This document shows positions 54,410 through 63,981 of a stretch of 64,000 bases of DNA, piece by piece. Location of the stretch: positions 124,001 to 188,000 of the forward strand of contig OY820914.1 of assembly GCA_963682005.1 (NCBI GenBank), read 5' to 3'. This stretch comes from CAIYUC01 sp963682005 (GTDB lineage Bacteria > Bacteroidota > Bacteroidia > Bacteroidales > FEN-979). Within the stretch, counting starts at the first letter, position 1; the number at the start of each line of letters is the position of its first letter. Both the position numbers and the translations under genes were made by a program. Under the pieces are notes generated by a model. The model did no database searches. It saw only the letters and a list, made by a program, of their open reading frames with translations, and was not told where the DNA came from.

Positions 54410-55690
54410 ATGAATGTACTTCTATTGGGTTCGGGTGGTCGTGAACATGCGATTGCAAGCAAACTAGCACAAAGCCAGGGAATGAACCGGCTTTATATTG
54501 CCCCGGGAAATGCAGGAACTGCCAGTATCGGAACCAATATCTCCATGTCGCCAACAGATTTCCAGGCCATTAAAGCGTTCGTCCTTAGCAGGCATATCAA
54601 CCTTGTTGTCGTCGGACCTGAAGACCCCCTCGTTAAAGGCATCCATGATTTCTTTCTGAATGAAGAGGAACTGAAGGCCATTCCTGTGATCGGACCCTCT
54701 AGATCAGGCGCCATGCTTGAAGGTTCGAAGGAGTTTGCCAAGGAATTCATGATGAGGAATGGCATTCCCACAGCGGCTTACGCCTCTTTTACCGCAGAAA
54801 CCATTGAACTGGGATTTGAGTTTATAAAGAATTCCGGCGTTCCCGTTGTCCTGAAGGCTGACGGGCTGGCAGCAGGGAAAGGCGTTGTGATCTGTAATAC
54901 CCGTGAAGAAGCACTGGCTGAACTGGAGCAAATGCTGCTCGGCAGGAAGTTCGGTGAAGCCTCCCTCCGCGTGGTCATTGAGGAATTCCTTCGCGGCATC
55001 GAGCTTTCCGTGTTCGTTCTCACCGACGGATCAAACTTCCTGGTTTTCCCTGAAGCAAAGGATTACAAAAAGATCGGGGAAAAGGATACCGGTCCGAACA
55101 CGGGCGGGATGGGATCAGTTTCCCCGGTTCCGTTCGCAGATGCCCGTTTCATGGACAAAGTGAAGCAACGGATCATCATTCCCACCATGGATGGTCTCAG
55201 AAATGAGGGGATCGATTACCGCGGATTCATCTACTTCGGGCTGATGAATGTTTCCGGTGACCCTTATGTCATCGAATACAATTGCCGCCTTGGCGACCCC
55301 GAAACGGAAGTGGTACTGCCAAGGATAAAAAGCGATCTTCTCGGACTATTCATCGCTGTTGCAGAAAAAACCCTTGACAGGCATACGATCGAAGTGGATC
55401 CTCGTGCCGCTGCAACAGTGATGCTTGTAGCACAGGGTTATCCTGATAAATACGAAAGAGGCAAAGTCATAACCGGAGAAGACCTGGTCAAAGAGAGCCT
55501 GATCTTTCATGCAGGAACAACGGTTCACCCTGTTTCCGGCGATGTTTTGACGAACGGTGGCCGGGTCATGGCCGTTACTTCGTTCGGAAATACACTCCGT
55601 GAAGCATTGGATAAATCCTATGCCAGTGCAGGGTTGATCAGCTTTGAAGGCAAATATTACAGGAGGGATATCGGGTTCGACCTGATATAA
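54410..55690 (+). CDS. purD: Phosphoribosylamine--glycine ligase
   Basis: 426 residues, full length. PurD joins glycine to phosphoribosylamine with ATP, the second step of purine synthesis. The N-domain motif GSGGREHAI starts at residue 7. The ATP-grasp core has VLKADGLAAGKGV, GPNTGGMGSVSP and EYNCRLGDPETEV (metal and ATP ligands). The C-terminal domain ends in the expected AGLISFEGKYYRRDIG. No feature is unusual. Confidence 0.97.
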   Translation: MNVLLLGSGGREHAIASKLAQSQGMNRLYIAPGNAGTASIGTNISMSPTDFQAIKAFVLSRHINLVVVGPEDPLVKGIHDFFLNEEELKAIPVIGPSRSGAMLEGSKEFAKEFMMRNGIPTAAYASFTAETIELGFEFIKNSGVPVVLKADGLAAGKGVVICNTREEALAELEQMLLGRKFGEASLRVVIEEFLRGIELSVFVLTDGSNFLVFPEAKDYKKIGEKDTGPNTGGMGSVSPVPFADARFMDKVKQRIIIPTMDGLRNEGIDYRGFIYFGLMNVSGDPYVIEYNCRLGDPETEVVLPRIKSDLLGLFIAVAEKTLDRHTIEVDPRAAATVMLVAQGYPDKYERGKVITGEDLVKESLIFHAGTTVHPVSGDVLTNGGRVMAVTSFGNTLREALDKSYASAGLISFEGKYYRRDIGFDLI

Positions 55691-55723
55691 TGAAGCAAAT
55701 AAATTTCACCATAACCGGCTGTC

Positions 55724-56710
55724 GTGTTCCTCAAGTATTTTAAATCAAGTTTTGCATCACAATACCTGCTTATCGCAGTGATCGGCCTGATTGTCTGGAC
55801 AGGTGCCTTCATCCATCCCGTGGAAATGCCTCTCCCGGAAGGCAAGGTGCCTTTTTATTCTGTTCTGTATTCTCTCTTGAACGACACACCCCGGCTCGCT
55901 GTAGTTTTTGGCTTTCTTCTTGTCCTTGTTTCATCCTTTCTTCTTAATGACATCTTCAATAAACAGGAGATCGTAACAAAAAACTCATCCCTGGCGGCTT
56001 TACTTTTCATTGCATTCTCAGGGTATTACCCCCAGCTGCTTACACTTCACCCCGTCAATATCTGCCTGTTCCTGCTTTTGCTGATATTCCGGCAGCTATT
56101 TGAAACCTACCACCGGACCGAATCCCTCGATCTTTTTTATGCGGCAGGCTTTTATGTTGGCATTGGCACTTTCTTTTATTTTCCGTTCCTGGCCATCTAC
56201 CTGCTGGTCCTGCTCTCCTTTATCATATTCCGCTCTAACAGCTGGAGAGAATGGACCAGTTCACTGATCGGACTTATTACCCCTTATGTTTTCCTTGCCA
56301 CATTCTATTTCTGGTTCGATGAATTCCGGATGATGGCCACAGACTATGGGCAATTTTTCTCGCTTCCTCAATCCATTCCTGTTCTTCCTGAGCCGGGCTA
56401 TCTGATCCTGACCTCGATCCTCTTCCTGTTCTGCCTGTTCTCTCTTGCAAGCAGCCTCTCCCATGTCTCCGAAAAAACAATTGAAGGGCGAAAAAAAAGC
56501 CTCCTGGTTTATTGGCTGGTGGTGATCATTCTTATTTCTTTTCCCTTTGCAGGGTCCTTTGTCAACTACCATCCCTTGTTCCTGACCATCATCACAAGTG
56601 TTCTGCTGACGACCTTTTTCCTTCAACGAAAGAAAACCTTCTGGATCGAATTGTTCTTCATGCTATTTCTCGCTTCCATTGTGATCAACAATCTGATCGC
56701 CGGCTTTTAA
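55724..56710 (+). CDS. DUF6427-type membrane protein
   Basis: 328 residues with about ten predicted membrane helices and few charged loops. The pattern near NDIFNKQEIV and NSSLAALLFI matches the Bacteroidota DUF6427 family of unknown function, usually found beside housekeeping genes. The frame begins at a GTG at 55724, 33 bases after purD; no ATG gives a better start before the first helix. Confidence 0.8.
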   Translation: MFLKYFKSSFASQYLLIAVIGLIVWTGAFIHPVEMPLPEGKVPFYSVLYSLLNDTPRLAVVFGFLLVLVSSFLLNDIFNKQEIVTKNSSLAALLFIAFSGYYPQLLTLHPVNICLFLLLLIFRQLFETYHRTESLDLFYAAGFYVGIGTFFYFPFLAIYLLVLLSFIIFRSNSWREWTSSLIGLITPYVFLATFYFWFDEFRMMATDYGQFFSLPQSIPVLPEPGYLILTSILFLFCLFSLASSLSHVSEKTIEGRKKSLLVYWLVVIILISFPFAGSFVNYHPLFLTIITSVLLTTFFLQRKKTFWIELFFMLFLASIVINNLIAGF

Positions 56711-56764
56711 TTCAAGTTAATGAAATAAATTGTGTGTCAGAGATGAAATCCAGCCATTAAAAAA

Positions 56765-57370
56765 ATGAAAACGATCCTGAAAAGCTGTTACGATCCTCAT
56801 ATAATAGAAGCCGGTTGCGATGAAGCCGGAAGGGGATGCCTTGCAGGACCGGTGGTTGCAGCAGCGGTGATCCTCCCGAAAGATTTCACCCATGACATTC
56901 TTCGTGATTCAAAAAAGCTGACCCTGAAACAGCGAAATGCCCTCAGGTTCGTAATTGAAGACCAGGCTATTGCCTGGGCCGTCGCCAGTGTGACCAATGA
57001 AGAGATCGATGAAATTAACATCCTGAATGCTTCATTTCTCGCCATGCACCGGGCTATCAGGCAACTTGGCACGATGCCTCAATCTCTTCTCATTGACGGG
57101 AACCGGTTCAATCCATATGAGAACATTCCCCATCACTGCATCGTTAAGGGCGATGATAAATATTTCCCGATTGCAGCCGCTTCAGTGCTGGCAAAAACCC
57201 ACAGGGATGAATTAATGGCCCGTTTGCATAAGGATTTTCCACAATATTCATGGTCCTCCAACAAAGGATACCCATCCTTAAAACACCGGAATGCAATTGC
57301 ACAGTATGGAATAACCTCGTATCACCGGAAAAGTTTCAACCTGGGTTTCCAGATGAAGATCCGTCTTTAA
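56765..57370 (+). CDS. rnhB: Ribonuclease HII
   Basis: 201 residues. RNase HII cuts RNA in RNA-DNA hybrids and removes single ribonucleotides from DNA. The catalytic DEDD set is visible: DEAGRG (Asp, Glu near residue 20), D in LIDGNRF (about 119), and D in KTHRDELM (about 146). The DSKKLT motif (about 47-52) and the SNKGYPSLKHR segment are also typical. Full length with no oddities. Confidence 0.96.
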   Translation: MKTILKSCYDPHIIEAGCDEAGRGCLAGPVVAAAVILPKDFTHDILRDSKKLTLKQRNALRFVIEDQAIAWAVASVTNEEIDEINILNASFLAMHRAIRQLGTMPQSLLIDGNRFNPYENIPHHCIVKGDDKYFPIAAASVLAKTHRDELMARLHKDFPQYSWSSNKGYPSLKHRNAIAQYGITSYHRKSFNLGFQMKIRL

Positions 57371-57464
57371 TTAACATCCCTCTGTTAGCTATATTATTGA
57401 CTTTCTCAATAATCCTTGCGGTTTCATCGTAATTTTATCGAATTAACCATCCGGAAAATTTCTG

Positions 57465-60206
57465 ATGAGATTTTTTAAAGTCTCCCTGATCCTTACAGGT
57501 TCTCTTATTATCCTTTCGGGCATATTCTATCTTGGGTTTCTGCTTTACCAGCAATTCAGCAAGCCCACTGATTCCCCGGTAAATGCCATATCAGAGAGCA
57601 CGGTGATGGTCATCAAAGTGCACAAACCGGGCGGGTTGATGAATGAACTCCGGCAATCAAACATCATCTGGAAGGAATTTATGGCGCTCCAGGTTTTTAC
57701 GAATTTCAGAAAAGAAACCGAATTCCTGGATTCAGCAATCCATAAAGAACCCAGGATACAAAAGGTTATCCAGAATTACCCCTTGCTGATTGCGGTTTCC
57801 ATGACCGGAAGAAGCACCTTCGGCCTGCTTTTCCTCACTTCAGTACCCGGCCCGGATCCGGAAGGAATGATCACTGAGTTTCTAAAAAACACCTATAAAA
57901 GCCGGGTGACAATCCTTCCGGGGCTGTATTCAACCGTACCTGTACAGGAAGTTATCGTGAAGGGATGTGCTGATCCGTTCTATTTTGCCGTGAAGAACGG
58001 CGTTTTCATGGGAAGTATCCATGCAGATCTTGTAAAAAAAGCGATCGACCGGCTTTCACTTAATATCGCCTCGATCACGGGTACCGGATTTCGAAAGGTG
58101 GAAGCTGTAACGGGGAAAAAAGTCGATGCAAACATATACATCAACTTCAGGTATCTCTCAGGCTTTCTTTCCAGGTCCATGCGCGACGATTATGCACAAC
58201 GGTTGATGAGGCTGTCACTTTTTGCCGACTGGAGCGGATTGGATATGATCGTTAAGCGAAATGAATTCCTGATCAACGGCTATACGACACCTGGTGACAG
58301 CGGTACGCAATTCCTTCCTTTATTGAAAGAACAGGCACCCCAGAAAATTGAAATTACAAAGGTGCTTCCCGATAATGTCCGCTCGTTCCTGTTTTTCGGA
58401 CTGAGCGAACCCCATACATTTTATACAAAATTATCCGCATATGCCCCTGAACAGGCTGAAATTCACGATTATTACCAGGGCTTTTTGGAAAATGAAGAAA
58501 AATCCAGGGTCAGGTATTCGGATTTTATACTACCATGGATCGGAAATGAAATGGCGGTTGTAACAACCGATTCAAAATTCCTGGATGAAGGGGATAATAA
58601 GTTCATCATCATCCGGATCGGTGACCGAATGCTGGCCGACAGCCTCCTGAAATTACTTGTGCATACCACCGGAAAGAAAGCGGATACCCAGCCTTATGAT
58701 GATCTTACGATACACCACATTAACATCCCTGACCTGATCCCTGCAACACTGGGTACATTCCTGGGCCCATTCAGCGGCTCCTTTTTCACCTTTAACGGAA
58801 ACTACATCATTTTCGGTACAAAACCGGATGATCTCAAAAAGCTGACAGACAAGATAACAGCAGGACAAGTCCTCGATAATAATGAAGAATACAAAAATTA
58901 TCGCGAGAACCTCGCCGATGAAGCTAATTTCTACTATTATTTTGATGCAAAAAGGTCCGGAAAGGAGATCAAGTCCATTTTCCAGGAAAACATCTCATCG
59001 GCCATGAACCCGGTCTTTGATGTCACTGCCAGGTTTGATCCGGTATCAATCCAGCTAAGCAACCACAGCGACATGTTCTATACTTCCATCTTTATCCGTT
59101 ACAATCCGGAACTGGCGGGAGAAGGCCCTCTGCAATGGCAGACAACCCTGGACACAACTGCAAAAGGTCTGCCCCAGGTGGTTTATCCAAAACTGAATGG
59201 AGAGCCATCCATCCTGGTCTCTGATCATGGCAATAATATTTATATGCTTGATAATACCGGTGATATTATCTGGAAAACACACCTCTCTGGCAGGATTATC
59301 GGCAGGATCAATGAAATTTACCGGAAAAACAGTGATTCCGCCGTATACCTGTTCAATACCGTTGATGATATCTGCCTCATCAATGCCAGGGGTGATTTCG
59401 TAAAGGGATTTCCTGTCCATCTGACCATCAAAGCGACGAATCCCCTTCATGTGATCTCGTTCCCAGGTCCGCGGGACTATCACATTCTGATCGCACTTGC
59501 AGACAAGAAAATTCATTCTTTCACCATCGACGGCAAAAGTGAGACAGGGTGGAAAAGCCAGGTCTTTAATGAGGAGATCACAAACCCGATCCAGTCGATA
59601 TCCTTAAATCACAAGGAATATATATTTGTAACGGGCAGGAACGGACAGGTTGTCATCACGGACCGCAAAGGTGGAAAGAGGATCAGGCTGCCAAAAAATC
59701 TGCACGTTTCAAACAATGCAACCTTCTACCTCAACAAAACAAACAAAAAAGGCCTTTTCCTAACAACCGATCCCACGGGGAAAGTGATTTACATCCAGGA
59801 AAACGGGTTGGTCCTGGAAACCCTGTTCAACCTTTTCTCTCCTGATCACAATTTTTTCTATGAGGATATGAATGGTGACGGGAACCCGGAATTTATCTTC
59901 TTCAACAGGAACAGTCTCTATTATTACAACCGTTTCTTCAAATTGCTTTACAGCTATGCTTTCCGGCATGAAATCACAGATCCGCCGTTCTTTTGCAAAT
60001 CAAATGATGGTGAACGATTCATTGGGTTTGTATCCTCAGGAACAAACGAGGTTTTCCTGTTTGGCAAGAACGGGTTGATCCAGACAGACCCCGGGATCCA
60101 TGGGAATACACCATTTGCCTTGAACCATATAACTTCCCCGCAGCATCTCGATATGATCATCGGATCGGGAAAGCACATCCGGAATTATAAATTACCGCAT
60201 GATTAG
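57465..60206 (+). CDS. DUF3352-like envelope protein with C-terminal beta-propeller
   Basis: 913 residues. One N-terminal membrane helix (about 5-30) anchors the protein, with the rest in the periplasm. Residues about 40-560 resemble DUF3352, with the ending near YYYFDAKRSGKEIKSIF. From about 590 to the end the sequence has blades of a PQQ/FG-GAP-like propeller (LVSDHGNNIYMLDNTGDIIWKT, VTGRNGQVVITDRKGG, EDMNGDGNPEFIFF). It may scaffold or sense an envelope process, but no function is known. Its last 15 bases overlap the convergent glucosaminidase gene. Confidence 0.75.
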   Translation: MRFFKVSLILTGSLIILSGIFYLGFLLYQQFSKPTDSPVNAISESTVMVIKVHKPGGLMNELRQSNIIWKEFMALQVFTNFRKETEFLDSAIHKEPRIQKVIQNYPLLIAVSMTGRSTFGLLFLTSVPGPDPEGMITEFLKNTYKSRVTILPGLYSTVPVQEVIVKGCADPFYFAVKNGVFMGSIHADLVKKAIDRLSLNIASITGTGFRKVEAVTGKKVDANIYINFRYLSGFLSRSMRDDYAQRLMRLSLFADWSGLDMIVKRNEFLINGYTTPGDSGTQFLPLLKEQAPQKIEITKVLPDNVRSFLFFGLSEPHTFYTKLSAYAPEQAEIHDYYQGFLENEEKSRVRYSDFILPWIGNEMAVVTTDSKFLDEGDNKFIIIRIGDRMLADSLLKLLVHTTGKKADTQPYDDLTIHHINIPDLIPATLGTFLGPFSGSFFTFNGNYIIFGTKPDDLKKLTDKITAGQVLDNNEEYKNYRENLADEANFYYYFDAKRSGKEIKSIFQENISSAMNPVFDVTARFDPVSIQLSNHSDMFYTSIFIRYNPELAGEGPLQWQTTLDTTAKGLPQVVYPKLNGEPSILVSDHGNNIYMLDNTGDIIWKTHLSGRIIGRINEIYRKNSDSAVYLFNTVDDICLINARGDFVKGFPVHLTIKATNPLHVISFPGPRDYHILIALADKKIHSFTIDGKSETGWKSQVFNEEITNPIQSISLNHKEYIFVTGRNGQVVITDRKGGKRIRLPKNLHVSNNATFYLNKTNKKGLFLTTDPTGKVIYIQENGLVLETLFNLFSPDHNFFYEDMNGDGNPEFIFFNRNSLYYYNRFFKLLYSYAFRHEITDPPFFCKSNDGERFIGFVSSGTNEVFLFGKNGLIQTDPGIHGNTPFALNHITSPQHLDMIIGSGKHIRNYKLPHD

Positions 60207-61169
60207 CTTCTTTCCGGGTTTCAAGGTTTGTCCCGGTTTCATTCCATTCTTTTTATAGAGAAGTTTCAGCTGGATGCCGTGCTGCTGAGCAATGGTGAAC
60301 ATGGTCTCCCCTTTTCGTACAATATGATAAGATGCCGCACCATTCCTTCGTTTCTTCTCGATATAGACCATCTGGCCAGCAACCAGCCCCGATCCCTTTT
60401 TCATGTCATTGTATTCAAGCAGCGTGTTTGGCTTGATGCCAAACTCTTTGGCAACCCCTTTCGGGGTATCACCCCGTTGCGCAATGATATACTTTAGCCC
60501 GTTATTTGTCAGGATTTTCCTGAACCCGGGCCCTTCCAGGATCACGACCGATTGCCTGACCTTTTTAACCACGGCGAGGCTGTCTTTTGCCGACACCGGT
60601 CCCTCCTCATAGGCTTCCGAAAAGTCAGCATTGTCATAATTGAATAAGCAGTAGGTCTCGATTGTCTTGACCAGTTTTTCCGGGTACTGGGGATTGGTGG
60701 CATATCCGGCTGATTTCAGTCCGCGGGCCCATCCTTTATAATCGTTGATCTCAAGGTCGAACAAGCCCTTATACCGTTCGCGTTGCGTCAGGAAAAAGGA
60801 ATGATCGCGGAATGATTCGTCCGGATTCTCATACTTCCGGAAGCACTCATTTTTTGTTTCATCATCCTGGATAAAGGTTTTTCCACTCCATTCCTTATGG
60901 CATTTTATTCCGAAATGATTGTTCGCATCCATTGCCAGTGGGCTTGTTCCGGCATTCGATTCGAGGATCCCCTGGGCAAGCGTGATACTGGCGGGAATCC
61001 GGTATATAAGCATTTCCCTGACAGCAATTTCATTGTAGGTTTCCACATACTTCCGTACCAAAGCATCATAGGCCGCGTTCTGTGCCGACACATACGTTGA
61101 AAAGAATGAAAGCGTGGCAAGACAAGCCCCTTTCAACATTTTTGTGCAATATGTGTTGCGTAGTTTCAT
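60192..61169 (-). CDS. LysM glucosaminidase (peptidoglycan hydrolase)
   Basis: 325 residues. The signal peptide covers about residues 1-29. The GH73-like N-acetylglucosaminidase domain (about 45-195) shows PASITLAQGILESNAGTSPLA with the likely catalytic Glu, then HFGIKCHKEWSG and SFRDHSFFLTQRERY, and AGYATNPQYPEKL. Two LysM domains follow (about 228-275 and 282-325, GDTPKGVAKEFGI and GETMFTIAQQHGI) that bind peptidoglycan. It should act in the periplasm on the wall. It follows the murD2-like gene by 26 bases, so it probably belongs to the same cell-wall operon. Confidence 0.92.
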   Translation of the reverse strand: MKLRNTYCTKMLKGACLATLSFFSTYVSAQNAAYDALVRKYVETYNEIAVREMLIYRIPASITLAQGILESNAGTSPLAMDANNHFGIKCHKEWSGKTFIQDDETKNECFRKYENPDESFRDHSFFLTQRERYKGLFDLEINDYKGWARGLKSAGYATNPQYPEKLVKTIETYCLFNYDNADFSEAYEEGPVSAKDSLAVVKKVRQSVVILEGPGFRKILTNNGLKYIIAQRGDTPKGVAKEFGIKPNTLLEYNDMKKGSGLVAGQMVYIEKKRRNGAASYHIVRKGETMFTIAQQHGIQLKLLYKKNGMKPGQTLKPGKKLIMR

Positions 61170-61195
61170 CCGGTATGTGGTTTCGTTAGTTGTGC

Positions 61196-62572
61196 TTATT
61201 GTCCGTTCACAAGTTCCTTGAACCGCTTCCCACGGAACTCAAAATTTCTGAACTCATCGTAGCTTGCGGCTGCGGGGGATAAAAGGCATACTGAACCGGG
61301 CAGGGTATGTTCCAAAGCGATCCCGAGAAAGGCATCAAACTTGCTGATCGGGAACAGGTTCTTCCCTTCAGCACCCGATTTTTCCATTTCTTCCATGATC
61401 CTTTTCCCGGCATTCCCGGTAAAAATAAAATTCCGGATACCCGAGGAACAAAGGAATTCAGCTAAACCGGTATAGTCGATCCCCCGGTCAAACCCGCCAA
61501 GAACGATCGTGTCTACATTCTGAATCGCTTTCACTGCCTCAATGCATGCTTCCGGAATGGTTGCAATAGAATCATCATAAAATTCAATTCCGTGGAATTT
61601 TCCGGCAAATTCAAGCCGGTGTTCCAATCCTTTAAACGTGGTTATCCCATCAATTATTCTGTCATTTTCAATTCCAAGGATCTTGCAGACACTGATCACC
61701 GCCATAATGTTCCTTATATTATGTTCCCCTTTCAGTTTTGTTTTCCAACGGGTATCGAAAATCCTGGATGGATTCCCATCCCTTGAAAAAATGACATGAT
61801 CTTCCTGAATAAATGAGCCATTACTTAGATCATCCTCCTGTGAGAAGGGGACCGGGATCCCGGGGATCTTCTTTTCAAGAAGATGGGCTGAAATCAAAGG
61901 GTCATCTGCATTATAGATAAAAAAATCATCCTGACACTGGTAACGGGCAATGTTCATCTTTGCCAGCTGGTAATCCATATAGGAAGAATAAGCGTCAAGG
62001 TGTTCCTGGTAAAGATTAAGGAGGACAGAGATATGCGGAGCCTTTTGAATGTACTCCAGCTGGTGTGATGAAAGCTCATAAACGACCAGGGTGGAGGGTG
62101 AAATTTCATCAAGGTAGTTCAATGCAGGCCTGCCGATATTACCCAGTAACAGCACATCGGTGCCTGAAAGCCTGAGAATATGGAATAGAAGGCTTGAGGT
62201 TGTGCTTTTCCCTTTTGTTCCTGTGATACCGATGACCTGCCCGGAATATGCCTGCAAAAAAAGGTCCGTCTGGGATGTGATCTTTGAAGCAGGAACACTG
62301 GGTTTAAGCATGTAAAGCGGAATCCCCGGGGAACGGAGGATCAGATCGAAACGCTGAAGGTCGTGAAGGTAGCCGGGTCCAAGCTGGAATTCAACAAACC
62401 TGTCATTGGCCAGGAGTTCATGCGTTCTCACGGACTCATCTGCATCGCAGATGAAAAATATCTGCTCCGGCAACACTTTACGGATGATCTTCCAGGAAGA
62501 TTGCCCTTCACGGCCGAAACCGAGCAACGCCACGGACTTCCCTGCGAGTTTCTCTTTAAGTAGTTCAATCAT
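61196..62572 (-). CDS. murD2: UDP-N-acetylmuramoyl-L-alanine--glutamate ligase (MurD2-like)
   Basis: 458 residues, the Mur ligase family. The ATP loop GTKGKST is at residues 118-124. The central domain and C-terminal domain are complete, ending SPAAASYDEFRNFEFRGKRF. Ordinary MurD has NDSKAT and a later GGDGKSAD-type motif whose lysines sit near the D-glutamate. Here these read DDSIAT and GGFDRGID, so both lysines are changed (Ile and Arg). With murL directly upstream and overlapping by 8 bases, the likely reaction is addition of L-glutamate to UDP-MurNAc-L-alanine, as in the Xanthomonas MurD2/MurL pathway. If the change is not functional, it would be a plain MurD. Confidence 0.85.
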   Translation of the reverse strand: MIELLKEKLAGKSVALLGFGREGQSSWKIIRKVLPEQIFFICDADESVRTHELLANDRFVEFQLGPGYLHDLQRFDLILRSPGIPLYMLKPSVPASKITSQTDLFLQAYSGQVIGITGTKGKSTTSSLLFHILRLSGTDVLLLGNIGRPALNYLDEISPSTLVVYELSSHQLEYIQKAPHISVLLNLYQEHLDAYSSYMDYQLAKMNIARYQCQDDFFIYNADDPLISAHLLEKKIPGIPVPFSQEDDLSNGSFIQEDHVIFSRDGNPSRIFDTRWKTKLKGEHNIRNIMAVISVCKILGIENDRIIDGITTFKGLEHRLEFAGKFHGIEFYDDSIATIPEACIEAVKAIQNVDTIVLGGFDRGIDYTGLAEFLCSSGIRNFIFTGNAGKRIMEEMEKSGAEGKNLFPISKFDAFLGIALEHTLPGSVCLLSPAAASYDEFRNFEFRGKRFKELVNGQ

Positions 62573-63938
62573 TCAGCCAGGATTTTAAAATCTTCTCAAA
62601 TCTCTCCGGGAGATAATGATCTGTATCATATGCATGAAGCCTGCTTTCAAATGACGCTGACCTGAATGAATTGTATTTCCTCGATTTCCTGTAGTGTTCT
62701 AAAAGAGCTGGGAGCTTTTCGGGTGGATATTGCCCGATCGTTCTGACCAGCGCAATGTTCACCTCATCAATGGTACCGACACAGTCAAAGGGCTTTTCAT
62801 CAGCAATGCCGGTCAGTTCTTCAAGTGTCGGTATCAATTCAATATCCTCCGGAAGGTTTTTTCCAAAGATCTTTTCCAGGATTTCAGGGGAAATAAAGGG
62901 TGATAAAATAATCCAGGTGAACAGGCATTTTGAACATTTCCCGCACCAGGAGTTGGTTTTACTTCCTGCATTGCAGCTCCGGAACGTATCGAAATGATGC
63001 GGAAACCGTGAAAATAATTCGGCTATCCGAAGTTCCCCGAGTGGTCTGAGAAAACTGAAATAACGGATATCTGAAGTCACGTATTCAGCAAGGTAATCCC
63101 TGAAATCCCTTTCAAATTCAATCGATTTGGAATACTGGTGATTGATCCGGGTGCCGGGGATCGTCGATTCATTGGCACTTGATTCATTTGACAGTACAAT
63201 GTACTTTTTCCCCGCCAAAACTGCAGTCAGGCTGGAAATAAACGCCAATAGTGCGGAAAAAGGAGTGTGCCCGTTAAGAAATCCTTTTTGGTTGAGTTCA
63301 GGCAGCAATGGATCGATCGATCGGTAAACAACGATGGATTGTTCTGCAGAATGGCCTGATTTTATTATTGTATCCTCAGATGCTTTTCCGGGATTTACCG
63401 TGAACGGCAGATTCCCACTCCCCCGTCCGAGCAGTTCCATGGAAACAGCCGAATCTTTCCCCCCCCCGACAGGTATGATGCAGGATTCATCGGTTGCAAG
63501 CCTGAAAGGTTCCAATTCCTTTGTCCCGCATTCGAAGGTCAATAATTCGTCCTCTTCAATACGGATGCCGTTAAGGAAAAGGAACTCACCCAGCCCATGA
63601 TAGAATAGTTTTCGCCACCATTTCTTCTGATCATCCGACAGTGAATAGTTTTTAATGATGATCCTGGATGGGCAGGCAGTTTTCCAGTAGCTGATCATTT
63701 CCACAAGTCCGATCTGAAAGAATATATTTTCCAGCTGATCCGGCGGGATGTCCCGCTTATAAAATGAACGGTCCGGTATTCTTATTACCGGGTTGAATTT
63801 ATATTCCCCGGACAGGCTGAAATGGAACTGAACTGCCAATTCTTCCGTTGTACGCCGAAAATCAAACCCTTCGAAAACAAAAACAGGGAATCCTGAACGA
63901 AAATCAAGGAATTTTTGTTGGTTGTTTGTTTTCAGCAT
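62565..63938 (-). CDS. murL: UDP-MurNAc-L-Ala-L-Glu epimerase MurL
   Basis: 457 residues, the family's usual size. Recognised by motifs shared with Xanthomonas MurL: FYHGLGEFLFLNG (about 112-124), the ATP PP-loop-like IIPVGGGKDSAVSME (about 154-168), QKGFLNGHTPFSA, SNESSANES ... IPGTRINHQYSKS, FSFLRPLGEL, FRSCNAGS, WCGKCSKC (about 330-338) and KPFDCVGTIDEV. MurL uses ATP to convert the terminal L-glutamate of UDP-MurNAc-L-Ala-L-Glu to D-glutamate, so free D-glutamate is not needed. The gene starts at 63938 and its stop overlaps the murD2 start (ATGATTGA). Three downstream cell-wall genes form one operon. Confidence 0.93.
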   Translation of the reverse strand: MLKTNNQQKFLDFRSGFPVFVFEGFDFRRTTEELAVQFHFSLSGEYKFNPVIRIPDRSFYKRDIPPDQLENIFFQIGLVEMISYWKTACPSRIIIKNYSLSDDQKKWWRKLFYHGLGEFLFLNGIRIEEDELLTFECGTKELEPFRLATDESCIIPVGGGKDSAVSMELLGRGSGNLPFTVNPGKASEDTIIKSGHSAEQSIVVYRSIDPLLPELNQKGFLNGHTPFSALLAFISSLTAVLAGKKYIVLSNESSANESTIPGTRINHQYSKSIEFERDFRDYLAEYVTSDIRYFSFLRPLGELRIAELFSRFPHHFDTFRSCNAGSKTNSWCGKCSKCLFTWIILSPFISPEILEKIFGKNLPEDIELIPTLEELTGIADEKPFDCVGTIDEVNIALVRTIGQYPPEKLPALLEHYRKSRKYNSFRSASFESRLHAYDTDHYLPERFEKILKSWLND

Positions 63939-63956
63939 GATTTGGTATTATTTTTG
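63925..63956 (+). promoter_or_regulatory. Bacteroidota-type promoter for the gene entering at the right edge
   Basis: TTTG at 63925-63928, a 20-base spacer and TATTTTTG at 63949-63956 form a perfect TTTG/TAnnTTTG promoter. The first plus-strand ATG lies 26 bases downstream. On the other strand a TAAATTTG lies at 63968-63975 (reverse), possibly the -7 of murL, but its -33 box is unclear. Confidence 0.6.
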
Positions 63957-63981
63957 CCAAAGGCAGGACAAATTTACTAAA

